From Methanomicrobiales archaeon (GTDB lineage: Archaea; Halobacteriota; Methanomicrobia; Methanomicrobiales; JACTUA01): a stretch of DNA of 64,000 nucleotides. The stretch covers positions 28,552 to 92,551 of the forward strand of contig JARYLJ010000003.1 in the NCBI GenBank assembly GCA_029907705.1. Reading direction: 5' to 3'. Made by a program: the position numbers and the translations under genes. The number at the start of each line of letters is the position of its first letter. Position 1 is the stretch's first letter. The notes under the pieces were generated by a model, which saw nothing but the letters and a program-made list of their open reading frames with translations, searched no databases and was not told the DNA's origin. Shown piece after piece: positions 8,593 to 17,135 of this stretch.

Positions 8593-9049
8593 GTATGTGC
8601 TCGATGCTTCCGTCTTCTTCACGGATTGGCGGATGGATGGGGAGTGCAGCACGGTGCCGGGAGTGGTGGAGGAGCTCATCGATCGCCGTTCGAAGTGGCG
8701 GCTTGAGATCTTCCTCGAGCAGGGGCTGCAGGTGAGAGAGCCCACCGTAGACTCCCTGGCAAAGGTGATGGAAGCGGAGAGGAAGACCGGAGAGGGGGGA
8801 GCACTCTCCAGAACAGACAGACATCTCCTCGCCCTTGCCCTCGATCTGGGCGCCTGCCTGGTGACTGACGACTTCGCCATCCAGAACGTCGCCCACGAGC
8901 TGAAGATTCTCACAACCCCCCTGCAGCAGAGGCGTGCGATGCACAGGCATTACCGTTACCGCTGCACTGGATGCGGCAGGTTCAGCGAGGTTTCGGGGGA
9001 ATGTCCGATCTGCGGTGCCCCGGTGAGGAGGATCATAAGATACAAATGA
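8564..9049 (+). CDS. nob1: rRNA maturation endonuclease Nob1 (PIN domain plus zinc ribbon)
   Basis: A 161-residue Nob1-type nuclease that trims the 3' end of pre-16S rRNA in the small ribosomal subunit. The N-terminal PIN domain has the conserved acidic residues in YVLDASVF, in the VEELID stretch, and in LVTDDFAIQN. A zinc ribbon follows (CTGCGRF and CPICGAP, about residues 133-152). The length is typical of archaeal Nob1. The chosen start gives a 29-nt overlap with rtcA; no better downstream start precedes the first PIN aspartate. Confidence 0.92.
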   Translation: MTPSPASPLRYVLDASVFFTDWRMDGECSTVPGVVEELIDRRSKWRLEIFLEQGLQVREPTVDSLAKVMEAERKTGEGGALSRTDRHLLALALDLGACLVTDDFAIQNVAHELKILTTPLQQRRAMHRHYRYRCTGCGRFSEVSGECPICGAPVRRIIRYK

Positions 9050-9073
9050 TGAGAGGTGCGTAATCTCCATCTG

Positions 9074-9685
9074 ATGACTGATCTCGAAGAACTCATCAAG
9101 AAGGCAAAATATCTCCTCTCGGAGGGCCACAGCCCGGGGCAGATCGCAGACGAGCTCTCCCTCTCGATGGAGACGGTCACATGGCTTCTCACGCAGGAGA
9201 GAGGTACAAAGGTCCCGAAGGACATGCTCATCGACTGGACGCCTGTCGCGACACATGCAGCGAATCTGAATGAACTGGCGCTGATGCTGATACAGCGTTA
9301 CTATCAGGAGAGAGGGGGGAAGGAGTACTCCGAAGAGAGAGGTGGTGAGGTGATCCTGGGCATCGCACTCTCCGGCATCCCGCTCGCAACCCTCATCGCG
9401 CTCCAGGAGGAGGCGCGCCTCGGCATCTACTACCCCTCGAAGCATGCGATTGGTGAGAGCCCGAAAGGTTCCATCAGCGGCAACTTCGCCCAGGTGGCAG
9501 GCGAACGGGTCATCGTGGTGGATGATGTGATCACGAGCGGAAAGACTCTCGCAGAAGTGGTGGGATATCTGAGGAGCCATGGTGCGACTCCGCTTGCAAT
9601 CCTCGTCCTCTTCGACAAGAAGGGCCTGAGGGAGGTGGAGGGAGTCCCCGTATATCCACTCTTCCGCATCACACGGCTGGGATGA
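9074..9685 (+). CDS. gfcR: GfcR-type PRPP-binding transcriptional regulator (PyrE-like)
   Basis: About 203 residues: an N-terminal helix-turn-helix (roughly residues 10-40, [15 protein letters not shown]) fused to an orotate-phosphoribosyltransferase-like domain with the PRPP motif [13 protein letters not shown]. This is the architecture of the haloarchaeal regulator GfcR and its methanogen homologues, earlier annotated as orotate phosphoribosyltransferase-like. It probably senses PRPP or a sugar phosphate and regulates central carbon genes. The frame is open to a GTG at 9056, but the ATG at 9074 gives the family-typical start ([15 protein letters not shown]) with GAGAGGTG upstream. Last gene of the prs operon. 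Confidence 0.88.
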   Translation: MTDLEELIKKAKYLLSEGHSPGQIADELSLSMETVTWLLTQERGTKVPKDMLIDWTPVATHAANLNELALMLIQRYYQERGGKEYSEERGGEVILGIALSGIPLATLIALQEEARLGIYYPSKHAIGESPKGSISGNFAQVAGERVIVVDDVITSGKTLAEVVGYLRSHGATPLAILVLFDKKGLREVEGVPVYPLFRITRLG

Positions 9686-9783
9686 GGATGCGGTCAGCGG
9701 GAAGAGCGCCCCTTATACGTACCCCATTTTCTGATCGGCGAGATTTATTCATTTTTGGCAGTTGGGATAATCAGGGCCAGCAT

Positions 9784-9793
9784 CTTTTATATA
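9784..9793 (+). promoter_or_regulatory. TATA box of the thermosome gene
   Basis: CTTTTATATA, 41-50 nt upstream of the thermosome ATG at 9834, in the 148-nt gap after gfcR. GGTGAT at 9821-9826 is the ribosome binding site. Confidence 0.6.
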
Positions 9794-9833
9794 GAACCTC
9801 AAATCCATATTTTTGACACAGGTGATATCCCAT

Positions 9834-11498
9834 ATGCTCGCTGGACAACCCATAATCATTCTCAAGGAACATGTGGAGCGCACGAGGGGCCACGAAGCCC
9901 AGCGGTCCAATATCATGGCAGCGAAGGCGATCGCGAATGCGGTTCGGACGACGCTGGGGCCGAGAGGGATGGACAAGATGCTCGTCTCCTCCACCGGCGA
10001 TGTGGTGGTGACGAATGACGGCGCTACGATTCTGCACGAGCTCTCGGTCCAGCACCCGGGAGGGAAGATGGTCGTCGAGGTGGCAGAGACGCAGGATGAC
10101 ATGGTGGGTGATGGTACCACCACCGCCTGCATCCTCGTAGGTGCCCTGATGGATGCCGCAGAAAAGATGATGGAGCAGGAGATCCATCCCACCGTCATCG
10201 CAGGCGGCTACCGCATGGGCATGGAGAGGGCGCTCCAGATAGTGGAGGAGCTCTCGATCAAAGTGAGCGAGCACGACCGCGAGATCCTGAAGAAGATCGC
10301 CGAGACCGCCATCTCGGGTAAATCCACGGACTCGATAAGGGAGAAAGCGGCAGATATCGTCGTGGATGCGGTGAATGCCGTCGCCGAACATAAGAACGGC
10401 AAAATCGTGGTCGACGAGGACGATGTGATGATCAAGACGCAGGTGGGCGAGACGATGGACGATGCAGAGCTTGTCCACGGTGTTGTGATCGATAAAGAGA
10501 GGGCGGACGAGGGCATGCCAAGGAAGATAAAAGACGCGAAAATCGCGATCATCACCTCCCCTATGGAGATCACGAAGACGCAGGTGAAATCCAAGATTAA
10601 AATTACAAATCCAGCCCAGATGGCCGCTTTCGAGATGCAGGAACGTATGGCCCTGAAGGAGATGGTCGACCGGATCGTGAATGCCGGCGCGAATGTGGTG
10701 ATCTGTCAGAAGGGCATGGCAGATGCAGTGGAGTACTATCTCGCGAAGAATGGTATCCTCGGCATCGAAGATGTGAAGGAGAAGGATATCAAATATGCCG
10801 CACGCGCGACCGGTGCAACGGTCGTGAACAAGGTGGACGATCTCACATCCGATGCCCTTGGGCATGCGGCGGAGGTGGAGCAGCTCGAGGATGCGGAACT
10901 GGTAAAGATTTCGGGCTGCAGGAACCCGAAGGCGGTGACCATCCTCGTGCGTGGGAGCACACAGGTGCTCATCGATGAACTGGAGCGGGCATTTTACGAT
11001 GGTATACGTGTGGTGATGGACGCGTTGGAGGACGGCAAGTATGTACCTGGCGGCGGTGCGATCGAGACCGAACTCCTGATGAAGCTGCGTGACTTCGCCT
11101 CATCTGTCGGTGGAAGGAAGCAGATTGCGATAGAGGCGTTTGCGAATGCCTTCGAGAGCATCCCGCGCACTCTGGCGGAGAACTCGGGGTTCAACCCCAT
11201 CGACAAGCTCGTGGAGCTGAAGGCCGCACATGCGAACGGAGAGAAGTATGCCGGCCTGAACGTGTTCACGGGCAGGATCGTTGACATGAAGGAGGAGGGC
11301 GTGCTGGAGCCCTCGAGAGTAAAGACACAGGCGATCATGAGCGCCACAGAAGCGACCACGATGCTGATCCGGATCGATGACATGATGGTTTCCAGGAAGC
11401 CGGCGAAGGAAGGCGCCGGCGGCCCTGGCATGCCACCGATGGGCGGCATGGGCGGTATGCCCGGTATGGGTGGCATGGGGATGCCTCCCATGGGCTGA
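9834..11498 (+). CDS. thsA: Thermosome subunit (group II chaperonin)
   Basis: A 554-residue group II chaperonin subunit forming the double-ring archaeal folding chamber. Equatorial ATP-binding motifs are [20 protein letters not shown] and [14 protein letters not shown]; the later segment GGGAIETEL is also typical. The C-terminus is a Gly-Met-rich tail ([13 protein letters not shown]) that in the family projects into the central cavity. Start chosen at the ATG at 9834, 8 nt after GGTGAT; a TTG at 9813 in frame lacks support. Monocistronic with its own TATA box and a T-run just after the stop. Confidence 0.96.
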   Translation: MLAGQPIIILKEHVERTRGHEAQRSNIMAAKAIANAVRTTLGPRGMDKMLVSSTGDVVVTNDGATILHELSVQHPGGKMVVEVAETQDDMVGDGTTTACILVGALMDAAEKMMEQEIHPTVIAGGYRMGMERALQIVEELSIKVSEHDREILKKIAETAISGKSTDSIREKAADIVVDAVNAVAEHKNGKIVVDEDDVMIKTQVGETMDDAELVHGVVIDKERADEGMPRKIKDAKIAIITSPMEITKTQVKSKIKITNPAQMAAFEMQERMALKEMVDRIVNAGANVVICQKGMADAVEYYLAKNGILGIEDVKEKDIKYAARATGATVVNKVDDLTSDALGHAAEVEQLEDAELVKISGCRNPKAVTILVRGSTQVLIDELERAFYDGIRVVMDALEDGKYVPGGGAIETELLMKLRDFASSVGGRKQIAIEAFANAFESIPRTLAENSGFNPIDKLVELKAAHANGEKYAGLNVFTGRIVDMKEEGVLEPSRVKTQAIMSATEATTMLIRIDDMMVSRKPAKEGAGGPGMPPMGGMGGMPGMGGMGMPPMG

Positions 11499-11527
11499 TC
11501 CAGAAAAAACAATTTTTACCTGCAATT

Positions 11528-11767
11528 CTAACCCCTGCTGCAGGTCAGAAGAATCTCCACCTCTTCCTCCTCTATCTTTTCGTCGATGGGAAGCGATCTG
11601 CGCCCCTTCATGACGAGAACCGTATCGGGATTTATACCCAACGCGAGAAGCGCCTCCTCGTAGGTCTCATCATGCCGGCAACGGTGAAGGATTACGCCGC
11701 CCTCCGGTTTCAGTACGAACCTGCAGAACGCCACAACGGTAGTATTATTGCAGCCGGAAAATAACAA
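11528..11767 (-). CDS. Small beta-grasp (ubiquitin/ThiS/MoaD-like) protein
   Basis: At most 79 residues. The C-terminal 60 residues have the pattern of a ThiS/MoaD/SAMP fold: two N-terminal strands, a helix with YEEALLALGIN, then VLVMKGRRSLPIDEKIEEEEVEILLTC, ending in Ser-Arg-Gly. Sulfur carriers of this type end in Gly-Gly so the C-terminus can be adenylated; here only one terminal Gly is left, so the sulfur-carrier chemistry is uncertain. The true start may be internal, since the first 14 residues do not fit the fold. It lies between the thermosome (convergent) and tRNA-Ser (divergent). Confidence 0.6.
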   Translation of the reverse strand: MLFSGCNNTTVVAFCRFVLKPEGGVILHRCRHDETYEEALLALGINPDTVLVMKGRRSLPIDEKIEEEEVEILLTCSRG

Positions 11768-11792
11768 GATGATCCAGTTTCGTTTCCAGGGA

Positions 11793-11877
11793 GCCGAGGT
11801 AGTCTAGCCCGGAAAGGCGATGGTCTCGAAAACCATTGGTGCTGCGCACCTCGGGAGTTCAAATCTCCCCCTCGGCG
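11793..11877 (+). tRNA. tRNA-Ser (anticodon CGA)
   Basis: The sequence folds into a cloverleaf: acceptor stem GCCGAGG/CCTCGGC, anticodon stem ATGGT/ACCAT with loop CTCGAAA giving anticodon CGA (reads UCG), a long variable arm typical of serine tRNA, and the T arm GGGAG/CTCCC with loop TTCAAAT. No CCA is encoded. A T-rich stretch follows at about 11884-11907. Confidence 0.95.
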
Positions 11878-12698
11878 TCGGATTGTTCTGTTTTCTGTTT
11901 TTTCTTCTCTGGAGTCCCGGGAGATATCTCCCTGACCAGGAAGGATCTGACCGCAATCCAGATCCACGAGATGGGTTGAATTGCCTTTTTCGTTGCATAT
12001 CACGGGCTTCTACAGGAGTGCTGCAATACCAGATGCCATCCATACATCTTTTTTCTGTAGTATCGGGAATTCTCCCGATGCTCGTTATTTTCGTACTGAT
12101 GCTCTGCATGGCCGGCTGCATCGTTTCGCATGAAAACGGGCAGGGCTAATATCTCCTTCTTTCCCTGCGATCTCAGGCCCCTTCCAGTATCTCCTTGCGA
12201 CCTGATTGACCTCTATCGTCTTATTCCCGTAACAACCTATCCCTTCCTTGAAAAAACTGCTGAGAACTTATCTGTATCTCAGGATCCGCCGAGGTCGCCA
12301 GGTTCACGCTGGATGGACGAGAAGACCGAATCCATGCGGTGAGATTAAGCAGAGGGGGGAGGGGGCCGCCATGCAGTACGCTACGCATGGGTGTCTGTAT
12401 CTCCATCACCTAGCAGAGTTGACCGGCGGAATAGGAAAACTTCGCGCCGCTTCTACGGTCCATCCTGGCCGTTCATGATCATGTCTGAACCGTCCGTTGT
12501 GATCAATGACGAGCGATGCGGCCTCGGAACATCCGATAATTTTCTCCTGAAGTTCTTACCGTGATGGCGATTGATATCGCCCTTTTATTCATTCCCTGCT
12601 ACACTCTGCGGCCTTTCGACACTCCATTCTCCGGATTCTACCCGAAGGCGGATATTGACTGAGTGATCGGGGCCGCGTGAGATCCCCCACCCACACGG
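11878..12698. other. Intergenic region without a recognisable gene
   Basis: About 820 nt. It begins with a T-rich stretch that probably ends the tRNA-Ser transcript. Several frames stay open for 60-110 codons, but their translations are Arg/Ser/Pro-rich without family features, and none has a convincing TATA box and ribosome binding site together. It may be eroded coding DNA; nothing identifiable remains. Confidence 0.5.
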
Positions 12699-13682
12699 TT
12701 ACCTGCGGGCAAAGAAACGGATCGTGGATACGATAGCGAGGATCGGCCCCGCGATGAATCCTGCCCAGAAGAGCAGTGCGAGCACTCCCCATATACCCAT
12801 GGTCAGCCCAACAGTACGGGAGGGCATTAAAGCGTATTTACGGGAGGTATTGATCATCGCGATGCCGAGGAGGAGAGGTATGAGGAGGAAGAGGAGTGTG
12901 ACCCATGCCGATCCGGTCCACCCGGTTCGCATGAGTGCCATGATCGTCTGTGCCCCTGTGATGCCGGCCGAGCCCAGGCAGAGGAGGCCGGCCGAAATTC
13001 CGAGCACGGCGGGGTCCTTCCATCCGATGTTCGTCAGGATTCCCGTTCTGCGGAGGACCATAAGTCCTGCGAGGATCGCGGCGAAGAATGGGGCAATAAT
13101 CAGTAATGTTGGCTGCCCTTCCCAGAGACGGATGCCAATGACCGAGAATGGCACGAGTAGCCATTCTGAAGGGGTGAACTCTTCCCGATATCCAATGGCG
13201 AGCCCGAATTTTCCCCCATTGTAGGGTTCCCGGACGGCTATGTACCAGGTGCCCGAGTGTTCGATTATCCTGGAGTATTCTGCGAGTGGATACAGCACTG
13301 ACGGGGTGAAAGGTTCGAATTCCGGCTCTTCAGGATATCTGCCCGGGATCAGCTCTGCTGCATACCCTTCGGGTATCGGGGTGATGGCTGTATCGTCTCC
13401 TTCGCCCGGAAAGATGATGATGAGATCGGGGATGAAGCGAGAAGGCTCCGGAACAAACAGGGAGAGCCGGAGCTCCCCTCCACCCCTCATCTCCACCTTA
13501 AAGTAGCGGATACCCCCTCCCTCCTCGATCTCGTCGTAAACCACCCAGGACTTTTCAGGGTCCTTGACGAGAACGGCATCGGAGAGAGCCTCCTCACCTG
13601 TCACGGACAAAGGCACATGACCCCCTGCCCCTGTAACGAGAGAGAGGAGGAGCAGGACAGACAGGAAATTTTTCAGGGCCAT
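12699..13682 (-). CDS. Exported membrane protein of unknown function
   Basis: A 327-residue protein. Residues 1-22 form a signal peptide (KNFLSVLLLLSLVTGAGG). An acidic extracellular domain of about 170 residues follows, rich in beta-like segments (YFKVEMRGGGELRLSLFVPEP), in the style of methanogen surface proteins. Then come about four or five membrane segments (roughly 183-210, 220-250, 260-275 and 290-320), ending in a basic cytoplasmic tail. I do not recognise a family; a sensor or channel-like role is possible but unsupported. It is a single-gene unit. Confidence 0.75.
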   Translation of the reverse strand: MALKNFLSVLLLLSLVTGAGGHVPLSVTGEEALSDAVLVKDPEKSWVVYDEIEEGGGIRYFKVEMRGGGELRLSLFVPEPSRFIPDLIIIFPGEGDDTAITPIPEGYAAELIPGRYPEEPEFEPFTPSVLYPLAEYSRIIEHSGTWYIAVREPYNGGKFGLAIGYREEFTPSEWLLVPFSVIGIRLWEGQPTLLIIAPFFAAILAGLMVLRRTGILTNIGWKDPAVLGISAGLLCLGSAGITGAQTIMALMRTGWTGSAWVTLLFLLIPLLLGIAMINTSRKYALMPSRTVGLTMGIWGVLALLFWAGFIAGPILAIVSTIRFFARR

Positions 13683-13863
13683 CTCATGATATCCATCACT
13701 GCCGCCGTTATTTATACCATGCGACGCATTTCGGATCAGAGGCGATCCTGCATGAGATGTGTGGTGGCGGTATATGCAAGGCTCGAAAAAAGCGCCGATT
13801 TTAGCATCTTTTCCCCATCAGTAGGAACGGAAAATACTTGATCCCTGTCATCGAATAAAATGC

Positions 13864-14019
13864 ATGAAGCGACAGATCTGCAGTATTTGCAAGGCGGATA
13901 TCACCTGCCCGCTCTGCCAGGGCGACGGCATGGGCCCTTTCGACGTACCGTACTCCACCTCCCTGAAGCAGTGCCCGAAGTGCAGGGGCACAGGCAGGAT
14001 CGAGCACCGGCATGGATAA
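13864..14019 (+). CDS. Small four-knuckle zinc protein (DnaJ zinc-finger-like)
   Basis: A 51-residue protein with four CxxC pairs (CSIC, CPLC with QGDGMG, CPKC with RGTGR). The CxxCxGxG-like spacing of the last two resembles the cysteine-rich domain of DnaJ, though the J domain is absent. Regular spacing of eight cysteines in such a short frame is very unlikely by chance, so I consider it real. An AAAATACT TATA-like box lies about 30 nt upstream. It may be a zinc-binding chaperone accessory or RNA-binding knuckle; the function is unknown. Confidence 0.6.
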   Translation: MKRQICSICKADITCPLCQGDGMGPFDVPYSTSLKQCPKCRGTGRIEHRHG

Positions 14020-14241
14020 CAGTATCCTGACAGGTGGCCTTTCATTCCGCATCACCATAATTCTTTTGGCACGATCCGCGGCCGATCGGTCCATTCAGCT
14101 GGGACGAAGGAGGGGGTGTTTGTGGTCCATGCATGTATCTGCCTGAATTCTGACGCCCTTCTCCGATAACGCTGGATATGGGGGGTTTCCGTCATATCTA
14201 CCATAAAGCGAAAAAATTCCCGCCGGCGTTACCCTGAACAC

Positions 14242-15444
14242 GGCATCTCCCTCGGAACCGCATTTCCCATCGCAGCGAGACTCGCATCGCTCCTCTCGGC
14301 ATCGGGGACGTCGAAACCTGCGGCGTTGCCGGCTCCATAAGGCGGGGAAAGGATACAGAAGAATATCGATCTGGTCGCATCGTCGAAGGCACCCGAAATT
14401 GCGGTGAAAACCTTCTGTGCGATGCCATCGGTTGCGAGGGTGGTGGGGCGTTCTTTTTCCACAGCAAAGGTTCTGCTGAAAGAGGGTCCGGAGGCGGTGT
14501 TGAGGTTGGCCCCCGATGATGAGTTCGCTCCTGCCCTTCGTTACTGGACCGGCTCGAGAGCGCATAATATCAGGCTGTATCGGGAGTACGGGCCTCCACC
14601 TGAACGGGCGGAGAGCGAGTCCGAAATCTACCGCGATTTAGGGCTTAATTTCATCCCGCCTGAGCTGCGCGAAGATCAGGGCGAGTTCGAGGCAGCGAGA
14701 GGGGGGACGCTTCCATCCCTGGTGGAGATGAAGGACATCAGAGGTGACCTGCATATTCATGGACTCACAGTAGGTGGTGCCGATCTTCTGGAGGAGTACG
14801 CCGCCACCGCCATGAGGATGGGTTACGAGTATATCGCGATCACCGATCATCTCCGCTCGCCATTCACCCCGTACGGGCTGGACGAAGCTGGAATTCGCTC
14901 CAGAATGCGTGAGATCGAGCACCTGAACCGGCGGCTGGAAGGCCTCACACTCCTATCTGGAATAGAGGCGAACATCAATAAAGATGGCTCCATCGATCTC
15001 CCTGCTTCGATGAGCAGGGATCTGGATCTGGTGATCGCGAGCGTCCATTCGGACTTCAGCATGGCTAGGGATGAGATGACCCTGCGTATCGTCAGGGCAG
15101 TGGAGGAGAACGAGATTCACGTTCTCGGGCATCCGACTGGCAGGATAATCGGAAAGAGGGCGATGGTACATCTGGATCTGATGAGGATCGCGGATGTCTC
15201 CCGTGAGCGGAACGTTCTTCTCGAGCTGAATGCTCACCCTGCGAGGCTCGATCTCAACGGCGAGGGGTGCAGGAGGGCGAAGGCTGCAGGCACGCTCTTC
15301 GCTCTTGGCAGTGATGCACATCGTCCAGAGGCGATGGGGAACCTCCTGCATGGAGTCGCACAGGTGAGGAGGGGGTGGCTCGAGAAGAGGGATCTTGTGG
15401 TGACCATGCCCCTGTCCTTGCTCCTGGCGAGGCTAAATCGCTGA
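14242..15444 (+). pseudogene. polX: Remnant of a family X DNA polymerase (PolX) with PHP domain
   Basis: PolX proteins have an HhH region, a polymerase palm and a C-terminal PHP nuclease domain over about 570 residues. Here only the palm end survives, in pieces: GTAFPIAARLASLLSAS (from 14242), then VAGSIRRGKDTEE in another frame, then IDLVASSKAPEIAVKTF (from 14365) in a third relation, so two frameshifts lie near 14320-14336 and 14355-14365. AGSxRRGKDT...IDLV is the palm nucleotide-binding and metal motif. The helix-hairpin-helix part is missing upstream. The PHP half (see the entry at 14404) is still open. It sits next to the Ku/ligase genes. Confidence 0.7.
14404..15444 (+). CDS. PHP phosphoesterase domain retained from PolX
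   Basis: An open frame of 346 residues whose first 70 residues belong to the old polymerase palm/thumb and whose remaining part is a complete PHP domain: GDLHIHGLT (metal ligands), AITDHL, LLSGIEANINKDGS, ASVHSDF, HVLGHPTGR and GSDAHRPE supply the conserved His/Asp/Glu ligands. The PHP domain of PolX has 3'-5' exonuclease, AP-endonuclease or phosphatase activity. Whether this piece is translated is unclear: the only starts are a GTG at 14404 or internal ATGs, and the palm upstream is frameshifted. Confidence 0.6.
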   Translation: MKTFCAMPSVARVVGRSFSTAKVLLKEGPEAVLRLAPDDEFAPALRYWTGSRAHNIRLYREYGPPPERAESESEIYRDLGLNFIPPELREDQGEFEAARGGTLPSLVEMKDIRGDLHIHGLTVGGADLLEEYAATAMRMGYEYIAITDHLRSPFTPYGLDEAGIRSRMREIEHLNRRLEGLTLLSGIEANINKDGSIDLPASMSRDLDLVIASVHSDFSMARDEMTLRIVRAVEENEIHVLGHPTGRIIGKRAMVHLDLMRIADVSRERNVLLELNAHPARLDLNGEGCRRAKAAGTLFALGSDAHRPEAMGNLLHGVAQVRRGWLEKRDLVVTMPLSLLLARLNR

Positions 15445-15635
15445 CATGAGGAGCCCATATTTTTCTCCTGAAGCTCCGTCTACAGCATTCTCACAACAAG
15501 CCGGACAGACGATGCATGGGCTCCGCCTTTTCCCCATGCGTCGTCCCTATCGTGTAAGCACCTTATCCGGAGATCAGGCGGGTCCTCTTCCATGTTATGC
15601 ATGGAGGCCCACTGCTTCGCATCGCCCGGGGGAGA

Positions 15636-16172
15636 TCACCTCTCCTCCTGCTCCATCCCGATCTCCTCGAGCGTCTTTCCGCTCGCCACGGACCTTGGAT
15701 CCGGCTCCTCCGACCATCCAGGAATTGCATCCGTGTCTCTCTTCTTCACGAGGAGCCACTGTCCACCCCGCGTCCGTATCAGCGTGAAGGCCCCCCTGAG
15801 CCTGATACCATGCAGATCGACAGTCGCCCTTCCCCTTGAGAGTGCCTCCTCCATGGATACGGCACCTTCCGTAAGATTCCTGTAGGTGCCCCGGTCCCAC
15901 AGCATAACGGCGCCTGCACCATACTCTCCTTCCGGCACCACCCCCTCGAACCCCGCGTATCCCATATCATGATCCTCCGTGGGGATCGCGAGCCTCTTCT
16001 CCGCCGGGTCCATCGAAGGGCCTTTTGGGACCGCCCATGACTTCAGAACCCCGCCCACCTCGAGCCTGAAGTCATAATGCATCATCTTCGCCCTGTGCTT
16101 CTGTACGACGAAGACCGGATGTCCCTCCTTTGGGTACTCTTCACCACCCGTTTCCGCATCTTCTCTGGCCAT
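15636..16172 (-). CDS. ligD-PE: LigD-type 3'-phosphoesterase (stand-alone PE domain)
   Basis: A 178-residue protein matching the LigD N-terminal phosphoesterase domain: FVVQKHRAKMMHYDFRLE carries the conserved His, Asp and Arg, followed by LKSWAVPKGPS, GVVPEGEYGAGAVMLWDRGTY and RGGQWLLVKKRD. In bacterial NHEJ the PE domain trims 3' phosphates and ribonucleotides before ligation; archaea such as Methanocella encode it separately. This copy has no interruption. It is divergent from the Ku gene and shares its TATA-containing gap, the expected partner for the Ku and ligase genes. Confidence 0.9.
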   Translation of the reverse strand: MAREDAETGGEEYPKEGHPVFVVQKHRAKMMHYDFRLEVGGVLKSWAVPKGPSMDPAEKRLAIPTEDHDMGYAGFEGVVPEGEYGAGAVMLWDRGTYRNLTEGAVSMEEALSRGRATVDLHGIRLRGAFTLIRTRGGQWLLVKKRDTDAIPGWSEEPDPRSVASGKTLEEIGMEQEER

Positions 16173-16267
16173 ATCACTCCCTTTTCATCCCATGGTGATG
16201 AAGCCGATGCCTCGGTCGCCTGTATGTGGTGAAAAGGACCATGATCTCCCCACCAGGCCCCTGCAGG

Positions 16268-16278
16268 ATTAAATATGA
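16268..16278. promoter_or_regulatory. Shared TATA region between PE and Ku genes
   Basis: GATTAAATATGATC is AT-rich and near-symmetric; it reads TTAAATAT on the plus strand 23-31 nt before the Ku ATG at 16299 and CATATTTAAT on the minus strand toward the PE gene. It also covers the in-frame Ku ATG at 16275, which argues for the downstream start. Confidence 0.45.
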
Positions 16279-16298
16279 TCCAGTCCTCCTCCTCATTG

Positions 16299-17120
16299 AT
16301 GGTTGCAGAGGAGAGGAGAGGAGAGGGTGAAACAGACCTCGGGGAATCTCCACCACCCCCGAGGGCTGCATGGTCTGGCACCCTTTCGCTGGGTCTGATA
16401 AATATACCAGTGAAGGCGATGCCCCTGATGCGCGATCGCACGATTCGCTTCCGTATGATACATGAGAAGTGCGGAACGCCCATTTCCTTCAGAAAATTCT
16501 GCGGAGAGGGTATAGAGGTCCCTGACGGGGAGATCGTGTTCGGATACGAGATCTCGAAGGGTGAATACGTGACCCTGAAGAAAGGGGAGCTTGAGGAGGT
16601 GAAACCAGAATCGAGCCGCGTGGTGAGACTCGACTCCTTCATCGACTCCGACGAGGTGGACCCGCATTACTTCGAGAGGACATACATACTCGTCCCTGCC
16701 GGCTACCCTGATGCATATGTGCTGTTGCGGGAGGTGATGAGAAGGGAGGGGAAGGGTGCGATCGGGAGGATCACCATGCATTCGAGAGAGGGGGTCGTTC
16801 TGGTGCATCATTACAGGAATGCGCTGGTCGCCACCACATTGCGATAGAGCGACGAGGTGCTGGATCCCGAAAGGATCTCACAGGTATCTGCCCTCCCCCA
16901 GCCTGAAGACGGGGGGATCCGCCTCGCCACACTCATCGTTGAACGGCTGACCGCTCATATGGATCTCTCGCGTTACCGGGACGAGTATCGCGAGAGGCTG
17001 GAGGAGCTGATCCGTGCAAAGCAGAGGGGGCTGACGATCGTGATACCGGAAAAGGCGAAGGAACTCCCTGCCAGAAGGCTTATGGATACCCTCAGGAAGA
17101 CCGCCGAGTCACTCAGATGA
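16299..17120 (+). pseudogene. ku: Ku-like NHEJ DNA-end-binding protein, interrupted by in-frame TAG
   Basis: Prokaryotic Ku homodimers encircle DNA ends and recruit the ligase. The frame reads SGTLSLGLINIPVKAMPL (typical Ku start), RFRMIHEKCGTPISF and IGRITMHSREGVVLVHHYRNALVATTLR, then a TAG at 16845-16847, then continues without any frame change as SDEVLDPERISQVSALPQ to a TGA at 17120. Ku proteins have an aromatic residue (LRYADEV-like) where the TAG stands, so it replaces a probable Tyr codon. Total would be about 273 residues, a normal Ku length. Either the gene is dead, or TAG is read through. The ligase downstream also has TAGs. Confidence 0.85.
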
Positions 17121-17135
17121 GTAAGGCGTCAAGAA

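Noticed and set aside
9771..10865. Minus-strand frame of about 360 codons opposite the thermosome
   Set aside because: It is His/Asp-rich shadow sequence without motifs and runs through the thermosome promoter.
12130..12342. Small ORF with possible basic N-terminus after tRNA-Ser
   Set aside because: No ribosome binding site, no recognisable domain, and codon content unlike neighbours.
16845..16847. Treating the TAG in Ku as certain pyrrolysine
   Set aside because: No pylS, pylT or methylamine methyltransferase gene is in the window, other genes here end in TAG, and the adjacent ligase also has a frameshift; decay is simpler. Kept as an open alternative in the findings.
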